Under the pieces are notes generated by a model. It did no database searches, was not told where the DNA came from, and worked only from the letters and a program-made list of their open reading frames with translations. A program made the translations under genes and the position numbers. Source: Candidatus Thorarchaeota archaeon (GTDB lineage Archaea; Asgardarchaeota; Thorarchaeia; Thorarchaeales; Thorarchaeaceae). From it: 45,187 bases of DNA. The stretch is from positions 1-45,187 of the forward strand of contig PRDI01000117.1 in assembly GCA_003345595.1 (NCBI GenBank), written 5' to 3'. This document shows positions 16,201 through 24,458 of the stretch, in pieces (position 1 is the stretch's first letter; each line of letters begins with the position of its first letter).

Positions 16201-17157
16201 CTTGGCTTCCTTTCGTGATGCGCCTTTGTACATGAACAAGAGGCCCATAATCACGAGCAGGCCGCCAGACACCAAGCCCCCGCCAGTGAGCAGTTGGATG
16301 CCCAGAACACCCGTGGCTAGGGCCAATAGACCTGCGCCCACGAGGAATAGGATGAAACCGACTCCGATTCCTGCAGCCCTGAACGCCGCTGACCGAGGAT
16401 ACTTGCTTTCTATGACATAGCCTGTAGATGCCGCCACAGACGCCTTGTACTTCTTGTTGCCGTAGCGATACTCCAACTCCCACACGGGAACATGAACAAG
16501 GAAGGTTTCTCCGACATCTATCTTGTCCTGTCTTGTATCAATCTTGGAAACCTCTTGCATGATCAGTGCAGTCTGCTTCTCCAACGCCATCTGCTTGGCA
16601 GCGGCCTTAGCCTGCTCTTCGGACATCTGACTGTGGAGGACTTTGCCGTCATACTCCTCAGCATGGGCATGGCTGAAGTACTCCTTGGCCTTCGTTGGGA
16701 TGGGTTGGTTCTTGACATCCTCGTCAAGACCTTGCACACCTGGTATCTTTATTTCGTGCCGACGCACGAACTCGCCCGACTCGGGTTTGAGAAAGAAGCT
16801 GATTCTCTTGTAGGCGCCTCGCTTCTGTGGCCACTCATCGTAGAAGTTGGCGTCACGCCCGGATCCACTGTATGTCGATTGGGCATCCACACGTGACACC
16901 CAGAACGGGTACCAGATCTGTTCAGCCTTCACAAAACGAGCAACAGAACCGAGGTCACCAGGCGCTCCAAGCTGTTTCGAAACCCAGTCTAGTAGCGTTG
17001 TTTCTGCCTCAGTCGTGTCAAAATGAACACGGATCATATAGTGTTCTTTGTACTTCGTGCCTTGGGTAGTCTGCGCAGTCCCACAGAAGGGACAGACCAA
17101 CAAGACATCACCTGGACCGGTGTTGAAATCTGCATCACAAAACGCACACTTCGCCAT
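16189..17157 (-). CDS. Zinc-ribbon protein with two C-terminal membrane segments (paralogue 2)
   Basis: A 322-residue protein. The N-terminal ribbon has C4-x2-C7 and C22-x2-C25. A mostly soluble middle region (VDAQSTYSGSGRD, KRISFFLKPESGEF) follows, then two adjacent hydrophobic segments near 265-310 and a basic tail (KGASRKEAKEKV). The ribbon and the 'IW/FxPxW' segment match the upstream neighbour, so the two are tandem paralogues 5 bases apart. GGGTGAGAG directly precedes the ATG at 17157; a longer frame to 17424 only overlaps the neighbour. The layout is ribbon-cytosolic domain-membrane anchor, similar in plan to bacterial YdjG-like membrane-stress proteins. The function is unknown. Confidence 0.7.
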   Translation of the reverse strand: MAKCAFCDADFNTGPGDVLLVCPFCGTAQTTQGTKYKEHYMIRVHFDTTEAETTLLDWVSKQLGAPGDLGSVARFVKAEQIWYPFWVSRVDAQSTYSGSGRDANFYDEWPQKRGAYKRISFFLKPESGEFVRRHEIKIPGVQGLDEDVKNQPIPTKAKEYFSHAHAEEYDGKVLHSQMSEEQAKAAAKQMALEKQTALIMQEVSKIDTRQDKIDVGETFLVHVPVWELEYRYGNKKYKASVAASTGYVIESKYPRSAAFRAAGIGVGFILFLVGAGLLALATGVLGIQLLTGGGLVSGGLLVIMGLLFMYKGASRKEAKEKV

Positions 17158-17162
17158 CTCTC

Positions 17163-18194
17163 TCACCCCTTCTTCTCCCGCTGAGTCATCAGCAACACCC
17201 TGAGCCCCAGAAAGGTCAACGCTACCCCTACTATCGCCGCTATGGCTCCACCAATCATGACTGCAGTCCCATCCGTCAACGTCGTCCCCAAGTAGGCAAA
17301 CTCTCCACCCACACCAGCCAGAAAGATGCCGAAGAAGCCCATGATTCCCCACATCATCCTCTGACTCTTTGTTACGGGTATCTCTCCCAAGACAACCTTG
17401 CCTGTGCTGCCGTCCAGAGCGCACTTGTACAGCTCGCCTTGGAACTTGTAGCGAACAAGCGAGAACGGTGCCTGCAGATATGTCGTTCCTCGAACGTTCG
17501 TCGTCGTCCTACAGTCGAAGAGCTCAGTGAGGCCGCTCTTAGCCTGGCTTCTATGTTTGTCAGCAACGCGACCGTGCACCGTTTTTTCAAACTCCTCTGC
17601 GCCAATCTCTGCGTTGAGCATCGTCGGCTGCATGTCTTTGACCTTCTCGAAGCTGTATGGGACTGTGTCCTTCAGGTCAATCGTCTGAAGGTACTCATCT
17701 AGACCATAGAAGCGAGACCCTTTTCTTGCCAGAAGCCGTTCATCAGTGTCTGTGTGAATCTCAGACTGGACAGGTTCATACCCTGGTTCGTAGTCAGTAT
17801 AGTTCTCGGTGCGACTATTCCCTTGTGAGTCCTTGACTGTCCTCGTCTTCTGAACAGGCACCTGAACGGTTCTGTAGCCCTTGTACCATGAATCGGCTTT
17901 CACCTTCGCGGTCCAGACCGGGACGAAGATCAGGTTGTTCTCGACCACCTGAGCCCCCTGCACGAGAGACTTGTTCATGCCCTTGTTCTTGTCGAGGAAC
18001 TTGCGAAATCCATCGACGCGCTCTTGGGCATCCTTGGCCATCTCCATCAGGTGGTCCCCGATCGCCTTCCCTTCAATCGTGGTCGTATTGCCACAGTACG
18101 TGCAGGTGATGACCACGTCGTCGGGACCCGTCCGGACATTGCCATTGCAGACCGGACACTTGAACATGTCCGCTGCCTGTCCTTCCTTTGACAT
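17163..18194 (-). CDS. Zinc-ribbon protein with two C-terminal membrane segments (paralogue 1)
   Basis: A 343-residue protein with C13-x2-C16 and C31-x2-C34 forming a zinc ribbon. A charged middle domain (FVPVWTAKVKADSWYKGYR, DSQGNSRTENYTDYEPGYEP) follows, then a conserved-looking RYKFQGELYKCALDGSTG strand pair and two hydrophobic segments near 290-335. GGAG lies about 10 bases before the ATG at 18194; the upstream extension to 18323 lacks support. It probably heads a two-gene operon with its paralogue. No enzyme motif is seen. Confidence 0.75.
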   Translation of the reverse strand: MSKEGQAADMFKCPVCNGNVRTGPDDVVITCTYCGNTTTIEGKAIGDHLMEMAKDAQERVDGFRKFLDKNKGMNKSLVQGAQVVENNLIFVPVWTAKVKADSWYKGYRTVQVPVQKTRTVKDSQGNSRTENYTDYEPGYEPVQSEIHTDTDERLLARKGSRFYGLDEYLQTIDLKDTVPYSFEKVKDMQPTMLNAEIGAEEFEKTVHGRVADKHRSQAKSGLTELFDCRTTTNVRGTTYLQAPFSLVRYKFQGELYKCALDGSTGKVVLGEIPVTKSQRMMWGIMGFFGIFLAGVGGEFAYLGTTLTDGTAVMIGGAIAAIVGVALTFLGLRVLLMTQREKKG

Positions 18195-18379
18195 TGTCAG
18201 ACTCTCCAAATCCAATGAGTTGAAGCATAATGTCTTGCCTCCTCTATTATGACTTGTGGTGATGAAGGCCCATTCAGCCGCCCAGTATTTCAATGACGCT
18301 TGCCCCAGGGCCGGCATGCTCACTGCGGCTGATCGAATGCTGCTGAGAACCTCACACAGGACGCAGTTCTAGTTTGGAG

Positions 18380-19528
18380 CTATCTTTTGATCTCATCCAT
18401 GAGTCGCGACGCTGAGAACTCATCAACCCGGTCCTTGACCTCTTCGCGAGCAGACTGGTGACGTTCAAGAAAGTCCAAAACCCTTGGGACCAGTATCTGC
18501 TTGCATTCGCCGCAGAGCATCTCTCCACTTCTGCACTTCCTTTCTATGTCGGCCAACTCCTTGTTGTCTGGCACGAAGATGAAGTTGTAGTACTTGAAGA
18601 CCGAACAGATATCGGGGTTCGCTCCAAGCCTTCGCTGCTCTTCAGCCGTGGATCGGCCACCGGTGAAAGCGTTCATCACCTTCTTCTTTGCGAGCTTCGG
18701 CTTGTCGGTCATGAAGATCGCAGACATAGGATCAGATGCGGACATCTTTCCTCCCTCTGCCAAACCCGGCACGAATCGGTTCTGGATAGAAGCGGGCTTG
18801 TAGTAACCCAGCTTATCGGCCACATCGCGTGTCACTCTCCAATGAGGGTCTTGGTCGATGGCACACGGAATGAGGCAAGGTGTGTTGGTGCCCGTAATCT
18901 CAGAGTGAAGAAACGCAAGTACGGCCTGCATAGCGGGATACCAGATGCCGCCTATGTTCATGGAGTTCTCGAAACCAAACACGGCCTTTGCAGTTGAGAA
19001 CGTTACTTTCTTCGCGACCCTCACAGCAATCTCGTAAAGGAGGCTGATGTCTTTGATGTCGTCTACGAGGAAAGTGTTCTCAGGTTCAAAGCCAAGTGCC
19101 AACAGGTCAATCGCATTCTCACGGGTGAAGCGATGGACATCCTCTATCGTGAGTTCCTCGTTGAACCAAAACTTCTCATCGTTCGTCAGCTGGAAGTAAA
19201 GACGCGTTTTGAATCTCTTCTGCAGCCACTTGGTGAATATCCACGGCACGATGTGACCAATGTGTACCGGACCACTTGGCCCACGGCCTGTGTAGATGAC
19301 GAACTTATCCCCCTTCTCGTATTCATCGAGAAGCCAATCGAGGTCTCTGTGGGAGAAGAACAGGTCTCTCTCGAGGTACATATGCTTCTCTCCGGCCACA
19401 CGATAGATGCGCTCTTTCAGCTTCTGGTCTATTCTCTGCGTGCCGAAGAGCTCTATGAGTCGATCGTAGTCTATCTTGCCCCTGACCTCCCAGGGTGTCA
19501 CGATCATCTCATCATTCTTGTCAGCCAT
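18380..19528 (-). CDS. trpS: Tryptophanyl-tRNA synthetase, archaeal/eukaryotic type
   Basis: Class I synthetase that charges tRNA-Trp. The HIGH-type motif is PVHIGH (87-92) after the GRGPSG loop; the KMSKS-type motif is K261-M-S-A-S265. The N-terminal extension YRVAGEKHMYLERDLFFSHRD is typical of archaeal and human enzymes. The sequence CGECKQILVPRVLDFL near the C-terminus is also familiar. The 382-residue length is normal. The ATG at 19528 has possible boxes (GCTTATTCGC, CCTTAATTGAG) 40-70 bases upstream. Confidence 0.95.
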   Translation of the reverse strand: MADKNDEMIVTPWEVRGKIDYDRLIELFGTQRIDQKLKERIYRVAGEKHMYLERDLFFSHRDLDWLLDEYEKGDKFVIYTGRGPSGPVHIGHIVPWIFTKWLQKRFKTRLYFQLTNDEKFWFNEELTIEDVHRFTRENAIDLLALGFEPENTFLVDDIKDISLLYEIAVRVAKKVTFSTAKAVFGFENSMNIGGIWYPAMQAVLAFLHSEITGTNTPCLIPCAIDQDPHWRVTRDVADKLGYYKPASIQNRFVPGLAEGGKMSASDPMSAIFMTDKPKLAKKKVMNAFTGGRSTAEEQRRLGANPDICSVFKYYNFIFVPDNKELADIERKCRSGEMLCGECKQILVPRVLDFLERHQSAREEVKDRVDEFSASRLMDEIKR

Positions 19529-19852
19529 GCGCTAATCCACTCGATATCTGGCTTAGGTGCGAATAAGCGGCCGGCAGGCGTGTTTCTCAATTAAGGGTAT
19601 GCAATAGCTGCGTAGAAGTCGGACAATCTTGAACGTTTTCGATAGGGGCTCAAATATCTCGAACCAGACCTCTCTTTGAGGCTGACTCGACACAATCCAG
19701 CCTCAAGGAGTACGACCCTAGTGCCGTTTCTGGGAGGACAAAGACTCCTGTGTCCAACTTCGTCCAACTTACAATGAACGGTAGTGGTGCCAAGATGGTT
19801 CTCTTGGCTTTTCCCGAAACCCGGGAAAGATCTCGGGCAGAAACAGGTGATA
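19529..19852. other. 324-base intergenic stretch with one clear inverted repeat
   Basis: This stretch lies upstream of TrpRS. Apart from TrpRS promoter-like A/T boxes near 19565-19600, it holds a 9-bp perfect inverted repeat, TTGAGGCTG (19676-19684) and CAGCCTCAA (19698-19706) with a 13-base loop. It also holds a short direct repeat GTCCAACTT near 19760-19780. No tRNA cloverleaf was found. The minus-strand frame that crosses it reads as non-coding (many Cys, Arg and Ser, no domain). Confidence 0.4.
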
Positions 19853-20509
19853 CTAGAACGACACGTTGCGATAGATGTCGGGCAGTCTGATACCAGTCTT
19901 CCCCTGAAAGACATCTCTTAGAAGCTCGAAGTGTTCGTCCAAGTCCTTCAGTAGCTTCTCCAGCGCATGCGGCTCGATATTGGGTTCAGCGGTCCATATA
20001 GTCAGATAGTTGCTGACAACGCCAATGTCCGCAGCGTCTTCTTCGATGTCTTTGTAGATTGTAATCTTCACGAGAAACTCAGCTTCAAACATGTTGAGGA
20101 TGTCGTGCACACTCATCACAATGAGGTCGAGGAATCCAATGAAGTCCTCAAGCTCTGGTGTATCATCGACATTGTTCCTCAGCGACTCAGCGAAGGTCTG
20201 GATGCTCGATGCCCTCTGCCTCAGAGTCTCGAACATCTTCATGAGCTTCGTGAACTCCTTTATCGATGCCTCAAGGGCAGGCACTAGCTTGTCGAAAAGC
20301 GTCACCAAGAGCTTCCCACGGGTGTTGTCCCGGATGTCCTTGAAGCCATCCAGCTTCCCCATTGGACCATCAAGATGCTCGATCTGGGCAAGCGTGTTCG
20401 TGACAGCCTGTATGGCCTTCATCGAATTACGCTGAATCTTGGACCACCGCTCGACGAAGGAGTCAATGCCCTCACGCAGGTCCTCCAGGACTTCGAGTTC
20501 TTGAGCCAA
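19853..20509 (-). CDS. All-helical protein of unknown function
   Basis: A 218-residue protein predicted to be long amphipathic helices throughout (LEVLEDLREGIDSFVERWSKI, LVPALEASIKEFTKLMKMFETL, ELEDFIGFLDLIVMSVHDIL). It has no cysteine motif, membrane segment or catalytic signature. The start is a TTG at 20509 with GGAGA about 6 bases upstream, and a TATA-like GTTATAAGCC at 20540-20549 gives a leader of about 5-10 bases. The family is not recognised. Its neighbours suggest nothing specific. Confidence 0.65.
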   Translation of the reverse strand: MAQELEVLEDLREGIDSFVERWSKIQRNSMKAIQAVTNTLAQIEHLDGPMGKLDGFKDIRDNTRGKLLVTLFDKLVPALEASIKEFTKLMKMFETLRQRASSIQTFAESLRNNVDDTPELEDFIGFLDLIVMSVHDILNMFEAEFLVKITIYKDIEEDAADIGVVSNYLTIWTAEPNIEPHALEKLLKDLDEHFELLRDVFQGKTGIRLPDIYRNVSF

Positions 20510-20539
20510 GGTTGTCTCCGAAGAGTCTTCCCTACTAAT

Positions 20540-20549
20540 GGCTTATAAC
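20540..20549 (-). promoter_or_regulatory. TATA-like box for the helical protein
   Basis: Minus-strand GTTATAAGCC is 31-40 bases before the TTG start at 20509, supporting that start. Confidence 0.5.
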
Positions 20550-20575
20550 TACTTCTGCGAGGACATGGGCGTAAA

Positions 20576-21133
20576 CTAGGATTTTGACGGCTCAGGCCTC
20601 ATCGCAGACTTCAGTGCGTCCGCCCGGGTCACGACACCAGTGAGCCGTCCCTGTTTTTGAACCAAGACAGCTTGGAAGGAATCGAAGAGAGTGAGGATTG
20701 ATTTGAGAGGAGTCTTTTCGTCAAACATCGGTGGTGAAACCGGATCCATGATTGTCTGGACAGAGATCTGCGTGAGGTCCCTACCAAGGTGACGAATGAT
20801 ATCTCGTTCGGTCACTATTCCTACAACTCTGCCGCTCCTGACAACTGGAAGTTGCGAGAATCCGCGTCTTCTCATTATCGGTATCGCTGTCGACACCGAG
20901 TCACGAGCATCGACTGACACCGGGTCTGGCGTCATGATGTCGCCACACGTGAAACCCTTGCGCTTGCTGAGAGTTTCGACGATTCTGTTCACAACTGACA
21001 ACTTTGGATCGAGTGTACCCGACTCAATCCGAGCTATGTACGACTGTGAAACCCCCACCGCCTTGGCGAGCTCTCCCTGAGTCATCCCATTCTCACGTCT
21101 CATAGTAGTCAGCTGTCCAGATGTCATCATCAT
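20576..21133 (-). CDS. HTH (XRE-type) transcription regulator with paired CBS domains
   Basis: A 185-residue protein. An N-terminal helix-turn-helix (LTTMRRENGMTQGELAKAVG, VSQSYIARIESG) is followed by two CBS motifs (DIMTPDPVSVDARDSV... with GFSQLPVV, and TIMDPVSPPMFDEKTPL... with LTGVVTRAD). This is the COG3620-type architecture. CBS pairs bind adenosyl ligands, so a nucleotide- or AdoMet-responsive DNA-binding role is inferred. It is divergent from AdoMet synthetase, and a palindrome sits at its promoter. The start is one of three ATGs at 21133, 21130 or 21127. Confidence 0.9.
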   Translation of the reverse strand: MMMTSGQLTTMRRENGMTQGELAKAVGVSQSYIARIESGTLDPKLSVVNRIVETLSKRKGFTCGDIMTPDPVSVDARDSVSTAIPIMRRRGFSQLPVVRSGRVVGIVTERDIIRHLGRDLTQISVQTIMDPVSPPMFDEKTPLKSILTLFDSFQAVLVQKQGRLTGVVTRADALKSAMRPEPSKS

Positions 21134-21181
21134 AAGCCACTGGCTCCATCATTCCTGTCGGTCATCACTGGGGCGTTTATG

Positions 21182-21196
21182 ATTACCCTTGGTAAT
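21182..21196. promoter_or_regulatory. Palindrome between HTH-CBS regulator and AdoMet synthetase
   Basis: ATTACC-CTT-GGTAAT is a perfect 6-bp inverted repeat in the 139-base divergent intergenic region. It abuts a minus-strand TATA-like AATCATAAACG of the regulator gene and lies 24 bases before the TATA box of AdoMet synthetase. That position suits an operator acting on one or both promoters. Binding is inferred only. Confidence 0.45.
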
Positions 21197-21219
21197 AGAA
21201 AAGCTCACAGAATGAGAAG

Positions 21220-21228
21220 CTATTTAAG
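21220..21228 (+). promoter_or_regulatory. TATA box for AdoMet synthetase
   Basis: CTATTTAAG preceded by purine-rich GAGAAG (BRE-like) lies 45-53 bases before the ATG at 21273. Confidence 0.6.
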
Positions 21229-21272
21229 ACCTTTCATCGGCCAGACGCGGAAAAGCAATTGAGTTGAGAAAT

Positions 21273-22478
21273 ATGGGACTGAACCTTGAAGTCACTAAGG
21301 GAGAAGGCCTCTGCGTACCGGACCGACGCGTAGAGATTGTTGAAAGAAAGGGCAAGGGTCACCCTGACACTTTATGTGATAAGGCGGCTGAGGAGCTGTC
21401 GATACGCCTCAGTGAGTACTATCTTGAAACGTTTGGCAGAGTGCAGCATCACAACGTCGACAAGGTTCTGCTTGCCGGTGGTCTGTCGAACGTCCGGTTC
21501 GGCTGCGGAGATGTCATTGAACCAATATACATTCTGATGAGTGGTCGTGCCGTCGATGTGGTCGGGAAGGACTACACACGACAGGTACCCGTGGGTAAGT
21601 TTGCCATCGAACACACACGTGAATGGATGAGCAAGGACTTGCCCCATCTTGATGTGAATTCTGATCTGATTATCGACTACAAGATACGTGCTGGTAGCAC
21701 GGACCTTGTTGGCAATTTCGATGCAGGCGTAGAGGTGCCAAGATCGAATGACACAAGCTTTGGTGTTGGATATGCACCATTGTCAGCGACTGAGAAGCTG
21801 GTTCTGGAGGCTGAGCACTTGCTGAACGCCCCAGCAACCAAGAAGAAGTGGCCCCAGATTGGAGAAGACATCAAGGTCATGGGCACAAGAGTTGGAAAGG
21901 ACATTCACCTTCAGGTCGCAGTCGCAGTGATCTCGACAGAAACGCGCGACGCGAATGAGTACGCGAATGTGATGAATGCTATCAAGGACATGCTCTTGGA
22001 TCTAGGCGCCAAGACCACAGACATGCCCGTGACTGTCAGTGTCAACACCGCAGACGACCCATCAAAGGGGTTATACTACCTCACAGTTACAGGCACTTCT
22101 GCTGAGCACGGAGACGACGGGCAGGTGGGCCGAGGAAACAGAGCGAACGGCCTAATCACACCTTACAGGCCGATGACACTTGAAGCGGCCGCTGGCAAGA
22201 ACCCGGTTTCACATGTGGGAAAGACATACAACGTGGCGGCCAGGGAGATTGTCGAACGAATAACAGAGGAACATCCTGACCTGAAACAGGTATACTGTTA
22301 CCTTGTGAGCCAGATAGGTGCGCCGATAACTGAGCCCAGAGCAGTGAACGTCGAGCTATTCGGAAACGTGAATCTGAGCTCCATCAAAGGTTCTGTCAAG
22401 AGCATCTGTGAGGAAGTCATCGCCAAGCTGCCTCATGTCTGGAAAGGTTTCGTAAAACGGGAGTATCAGCTCTGGTAG
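21273..22478 (+). CDS. mat: S-adenosylmethionine synthetase, archaeal type
   Basis: Makes AdoMet from methionine and ATP. The sequence is of the archaeal family, distinct from bacterial MetK: GKGHPDTLCDKAAEE near the N-terminus, then GDDGQVGRGNRANGLITPYRP and GKNPVSHVGKTYNV. The C-terminus contains SQIGAPITEPRAVNVEL. The 401-residue length is normal. The ATG at 21273 is preferred over an in-frame TTG at 21264. Divergent from the HTH-CBS gene, which may control it. Confidence 0.95.
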   Translation: MGLNLEVTKGEGLCVPDRRVEIVERKGKGHPDTLCDKAAEELSIRLSEYYLETFGRVQHHNVDKVLLAGGLSNVRFGCGDVIEPIYILMSGRAVDVVGKDYTRQVPVGKFAIEHTREWMSKDLPHLDVNSDLIIDYKIRAGSTDLVGNFDAGVEVPRSNDTSFGVGYAPLSATEKLVLEAEHLLNAPATKKKWPQIGEDIKVMGTRVGKDIHLQVAVAVISTETRDANEYANVMNAIKDMLLDLGAKTTDMPVTVSVNTADDPSKGLYYLTVTGTSAEHGDDGQVGRGNRANGLITPYRPMTLEAAAGKNPVSHVGKTYNVAAREIVERITEEHPDLKQVYCYLVSQIGAPITEPRAVNVELFGNVNLSSIKGSVKSICEEVIAKLPHVWKGFVKREYQLW

Positions 22479-22499
22479 AGTCACACTCTGATTGGCCTA

Positions 22500-22524
22500 G
22501 CGAGGCGTCTTTGCTACGCCTCGC
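22500..22524 (+). terminator. Perfect 9-bp hairpin after AdoMet synthetase
   Basis: GCGAGGCGT (22500-22508) and ACGCCTCGC (22516-22524) pair with a 7-base loop, 21 bases after the stop codon. No T-run follows, so it may be a 3'-end stabiliser rather than a terminator. Confidence 0.45.
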
Positions 22525-22611
22525 ATACACCATCTCCTTTTGCAGTGCACTTAGAACCGTGCCTTCTTCTTTCAGTCAGAAACCATGATTCAGAGGAGAC
22601 TAGAGAGAGAT

Positions 22612-22622
22612 TGTTTTTAAGG
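22612..22622 (+). promoter_or_regulatory. TATA-like box upstream of the helical protein at 22704
   Basis: TGTTTTTAAGG is about 85-90 bases before the TTG start at 22704, allowing a leader of about 55 bases. Confidence 0.35.
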
Positions 22623-22703
22623 AGTCGTTGTTAGCTTTTACCAAGGTCAACCCCTGGTCATGTGCCGTAGAGGGGTTGTTCAACGCATGAGGAGAAAGCA
22701 CAG

Positions 22704-23264
22704 TTGGGCAAGATAACCGACCCCATTGCTGAACGAATTCGGAAGAAAGCAGGCAAGGACATCAAGGGTGGCGTAATGGGAAAGATCACCCACTACATCC
22801 CTGGATGGCATGGATACCAGGAGAAGGAAGAACGCCGCTCCGCTGACAAGGTCCTTCGAGAATTCCTAGCTGATCAGCTTCGGTTGGTCAAGCAGGACAT
22901 TGAGAAGCTCCAGGCAATGATGGTTGACTACAACCTTACAAAGACCTGGGAAACGTTCGATAGAATGCTGGCTCTAACCGACAAGATCGAGTCTGCGATG
23001 CGATACGCTGACTACGGATACGCGGGATGGGGCTCCAAGGAGAAGATCAACGAGAAGGAACTTGACAAGATGTACCAGTTCGACTCCGTGCTCATCGACG
23101 ATATCGGTGCAATCAACGATGTTGTTGAAGAGTTCACAGAGAAGATGAACGAAGGCAAGTTCGACGATGCATGGAACTACACGTACAGACTGTGGCAGAT
23201 CATGCAGCGCCTCGAAGAGAAATGGAACCAGCGCGAAGGTTTCATGAAGGGCTACCAAGAGTGA
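22704..23264 (+). CDS. Helical protein with an IPGWHGYQEKEERR motif
   Basis: A 186-residue helical protein. The segment HYIPGWHGYQEKEERRSAD followed by a long helix recalls an 'IPGYxGYxxKExRRxAD' protein that I have seen beside SPFH-domain genes in bacteria; this is memory, not a search. There is no membrane segment. The start is a TTG at 22704 with GAGGAGAAAG about 7 bases before it; the upstream frame is closed by a TGA. It ends before a strong terminator. The function is unknown. Confidence 0.7.
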   Translation: MGKITDPIAERIRKKAGKDIKGGVMGKITHYIPGWHGYQEKEERRSADKVLREFLADQLRLVKQDIEKLQAMMVDYNLTKTWETFDRMLALTDKIESAMRYADYGYAGWGSKEKINEKELDKMYQFDSVLIDDIGAINDVVEEFTEKMNEGKFDDAWNYTYRLWQIMQRLEEKWNQREGFMKGYQE

Positions 23265-23295
23265 GTCCTGTTCAGGCTGGATACTGCAACTGAAG

Positions 23296-23340
23296 AGAAC
23301 GGGTTCCTACCCGTTCTTCCTAGTTTTCTTTTCCCTCTTT
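23296..23340 (+). terminator. Hairpin plus T-rich tract
   Basis: AGAACGGGT-TCCT-ACCCGTTCT is a perfect 9-bp stem (23296-23317) followed by a pyrimidine-rich TTCCTAGTTTTCTTTTCC run. It ends the helical protein gene. Confidence 0.7.
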
Positions 23341-23357
23341 CTGACGCGGGTGGCAAG

Positions 23358-23858
23358 ATGACATCAGGCATCCAGGTGAGAGATTATACCCCAACAGACT
23401 TGAAGCAGGTCGAAGAAATCATCTTAACCGCAGAGAACTTCGGTCGTGACTTCCTTGACCACGAGAGAAGAGTAGTGCGCTTTCTCCATGAGTCTCCTGA
23501 CACGGGGAGGATTCTCGTCGCATCTGAGAAGGCAACGGCAGAGATTGTCGGGTACGCAGCAATCAGATACGGTTGGAGAACGCTCATTATCGAGTCAATC
23601 ATCACAGAGCACAATCATCTGAGGCTAGGGATTGGCAGACTCATGATGGACTACATTAAGCAAATCGGAGAAGATCACCCGGACATGGAGATCATTCGTG
23701 TGGATACTGGCGACTTCATGGATTATGCTCAAACATTCTATTTGGCATGTGGTTTTCAAATCAGTGGTTTCGCATCCCACTACCTAGGCTGGCACAACAA
23801 TCAAGTCATCTTTGTCTACCGCCTCAAACAAGCTCACTCCATCAAAGAGGGTGACTAG
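23358..23858 (+). CDS. GNAT-family N-acetyltransferase
   Basis: A 166-residue protein with the GNAT fold order: an N-terminal IQVRDYTPTDLKQVEEI helix, a central strand VGYAAIRYG, the acetyl-CoA loop HNHLRLGIGRLMM (R/Q-x-x-G-x-G/A form), and a C-terminal AQTFYLACGFQISG segment. The substrate cannot be told from sequence. The ATG at 23358 follows GGTGGC. It sits directly behind the terminator of the preceding gene. Confidence 0.85.
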   Translation: MTSGIQVRDYTPTDLKQVEEIILTAENFGRDFLDHERRVVRFLHESPDTGRILVASEKATAEIVGYAAIRYGWRTLIIESIITEHNHLRLGIGRLMMDYIKQIGEDHPDMEIIRVDTGDFMDYAQTFYLACGFQISGFASHYLGWHNNQVIFVYRLKQAHSIKEGD

Positions 23859-23889
23859 CCCTCGTTCGTTGACTGCATTGCAGGGCGGG

Positions 23890-23898
23890 GTTAAATAC
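23890..23898 (+). promoter_or_regulatory. TATA box for the gene at 23928
   Basis: GTTAAATAC lies 30-38 bases before the GTG start, implying a nearly leaderless transcript. Confidence 0.5.
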
Positions 23899-23927
23899 CA
23901 CAATGCAATCTAGAGTGGTGACAGACG

Positions 23928-24323
23928 GTGGCAACTCCGCACATTCTGAACTTGTCCAAGGGCGAGCACACTCATCGTGTCCCCTACTGCTATACGCAGG
24001 CTCGGAAGACTCTGGTTGAGATGCAGAGGCTTGTCGATGAGGACATGCGTACCGGCATAGAGCGACCCCTCTTGCTGGATCATCTCGGAGCCCTGATTGA
24101 TTCTGTCGATGACCTCTGGAGAAGTGTTCAACAGGGTGCGGTGTCTGTCGATTCAATATCACTGCTCAGGGTGCTCAAGTACATCAGCTGCTGGGACCTC
24201 CGTCAGAGGTTGAGAGAACCAAACCTCCAGCATGCCAAGATTCTGCGCGATCTCAGACTTTTCGTCAATACAATGGACTATCTGATTGTCCCCAGAGTAA
24301 CAGGTCGTGTGGTCAATGACTGA
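23928..24323 (+). CDS. Small soluble protein of unknown function
   Basis: A 131-residue protein starting at a GTG placed by the TATA box at 23890-23898. It is mostly helical (ARKTLVEMQRLVDEDMRTG, LLDHLGALIDSVDDLW) with a possible His/Cys-bearing N-terminus (GEHTHRVPYCYTQ). No known motif was recognised. Nearby genes do not suggest a function. Confidence 0.55.
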   Translation: MATPHILNLSKGEHTHRVPYCYTQARKTLVEMQRLVDEDMRTGIERPLLLDHLGALIDSVDDLWRSVQQGAVSVDSISLLRVLKYISCWDLRQRLREPNLQHAKILRDLRLFVNTMDYLIVPRVTGRVVND

Positions 24324-24458
24324 CTGCATGAGATCGCGCAAAGGATGGCATCGGTGACTGAGAAACAAAGGCACCTCTCCACTTGCGAGTCACGTTTCCT
24401 CAGAGCTTGGGCGGGAGAAGACTGATTAGCTCTCTGACCCAAGGGCCAGACGATAATC

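Noticed and set aside
17158-17424. N-terminal extension of the second zinc-ribbon protein
   Set aside because: It overlaps the neighbouring gene; the ribosome-binding site and cysteine motif fit the ATG at 17157.
19591-19914. 107-codon minus-strand frame upstream of TrpRS
   Set aside because: Its residue make-up is Cys/Arg/Ser-rich and non-periodic, and it overlaps the end of the helical protein gene. Better read as non-coding.
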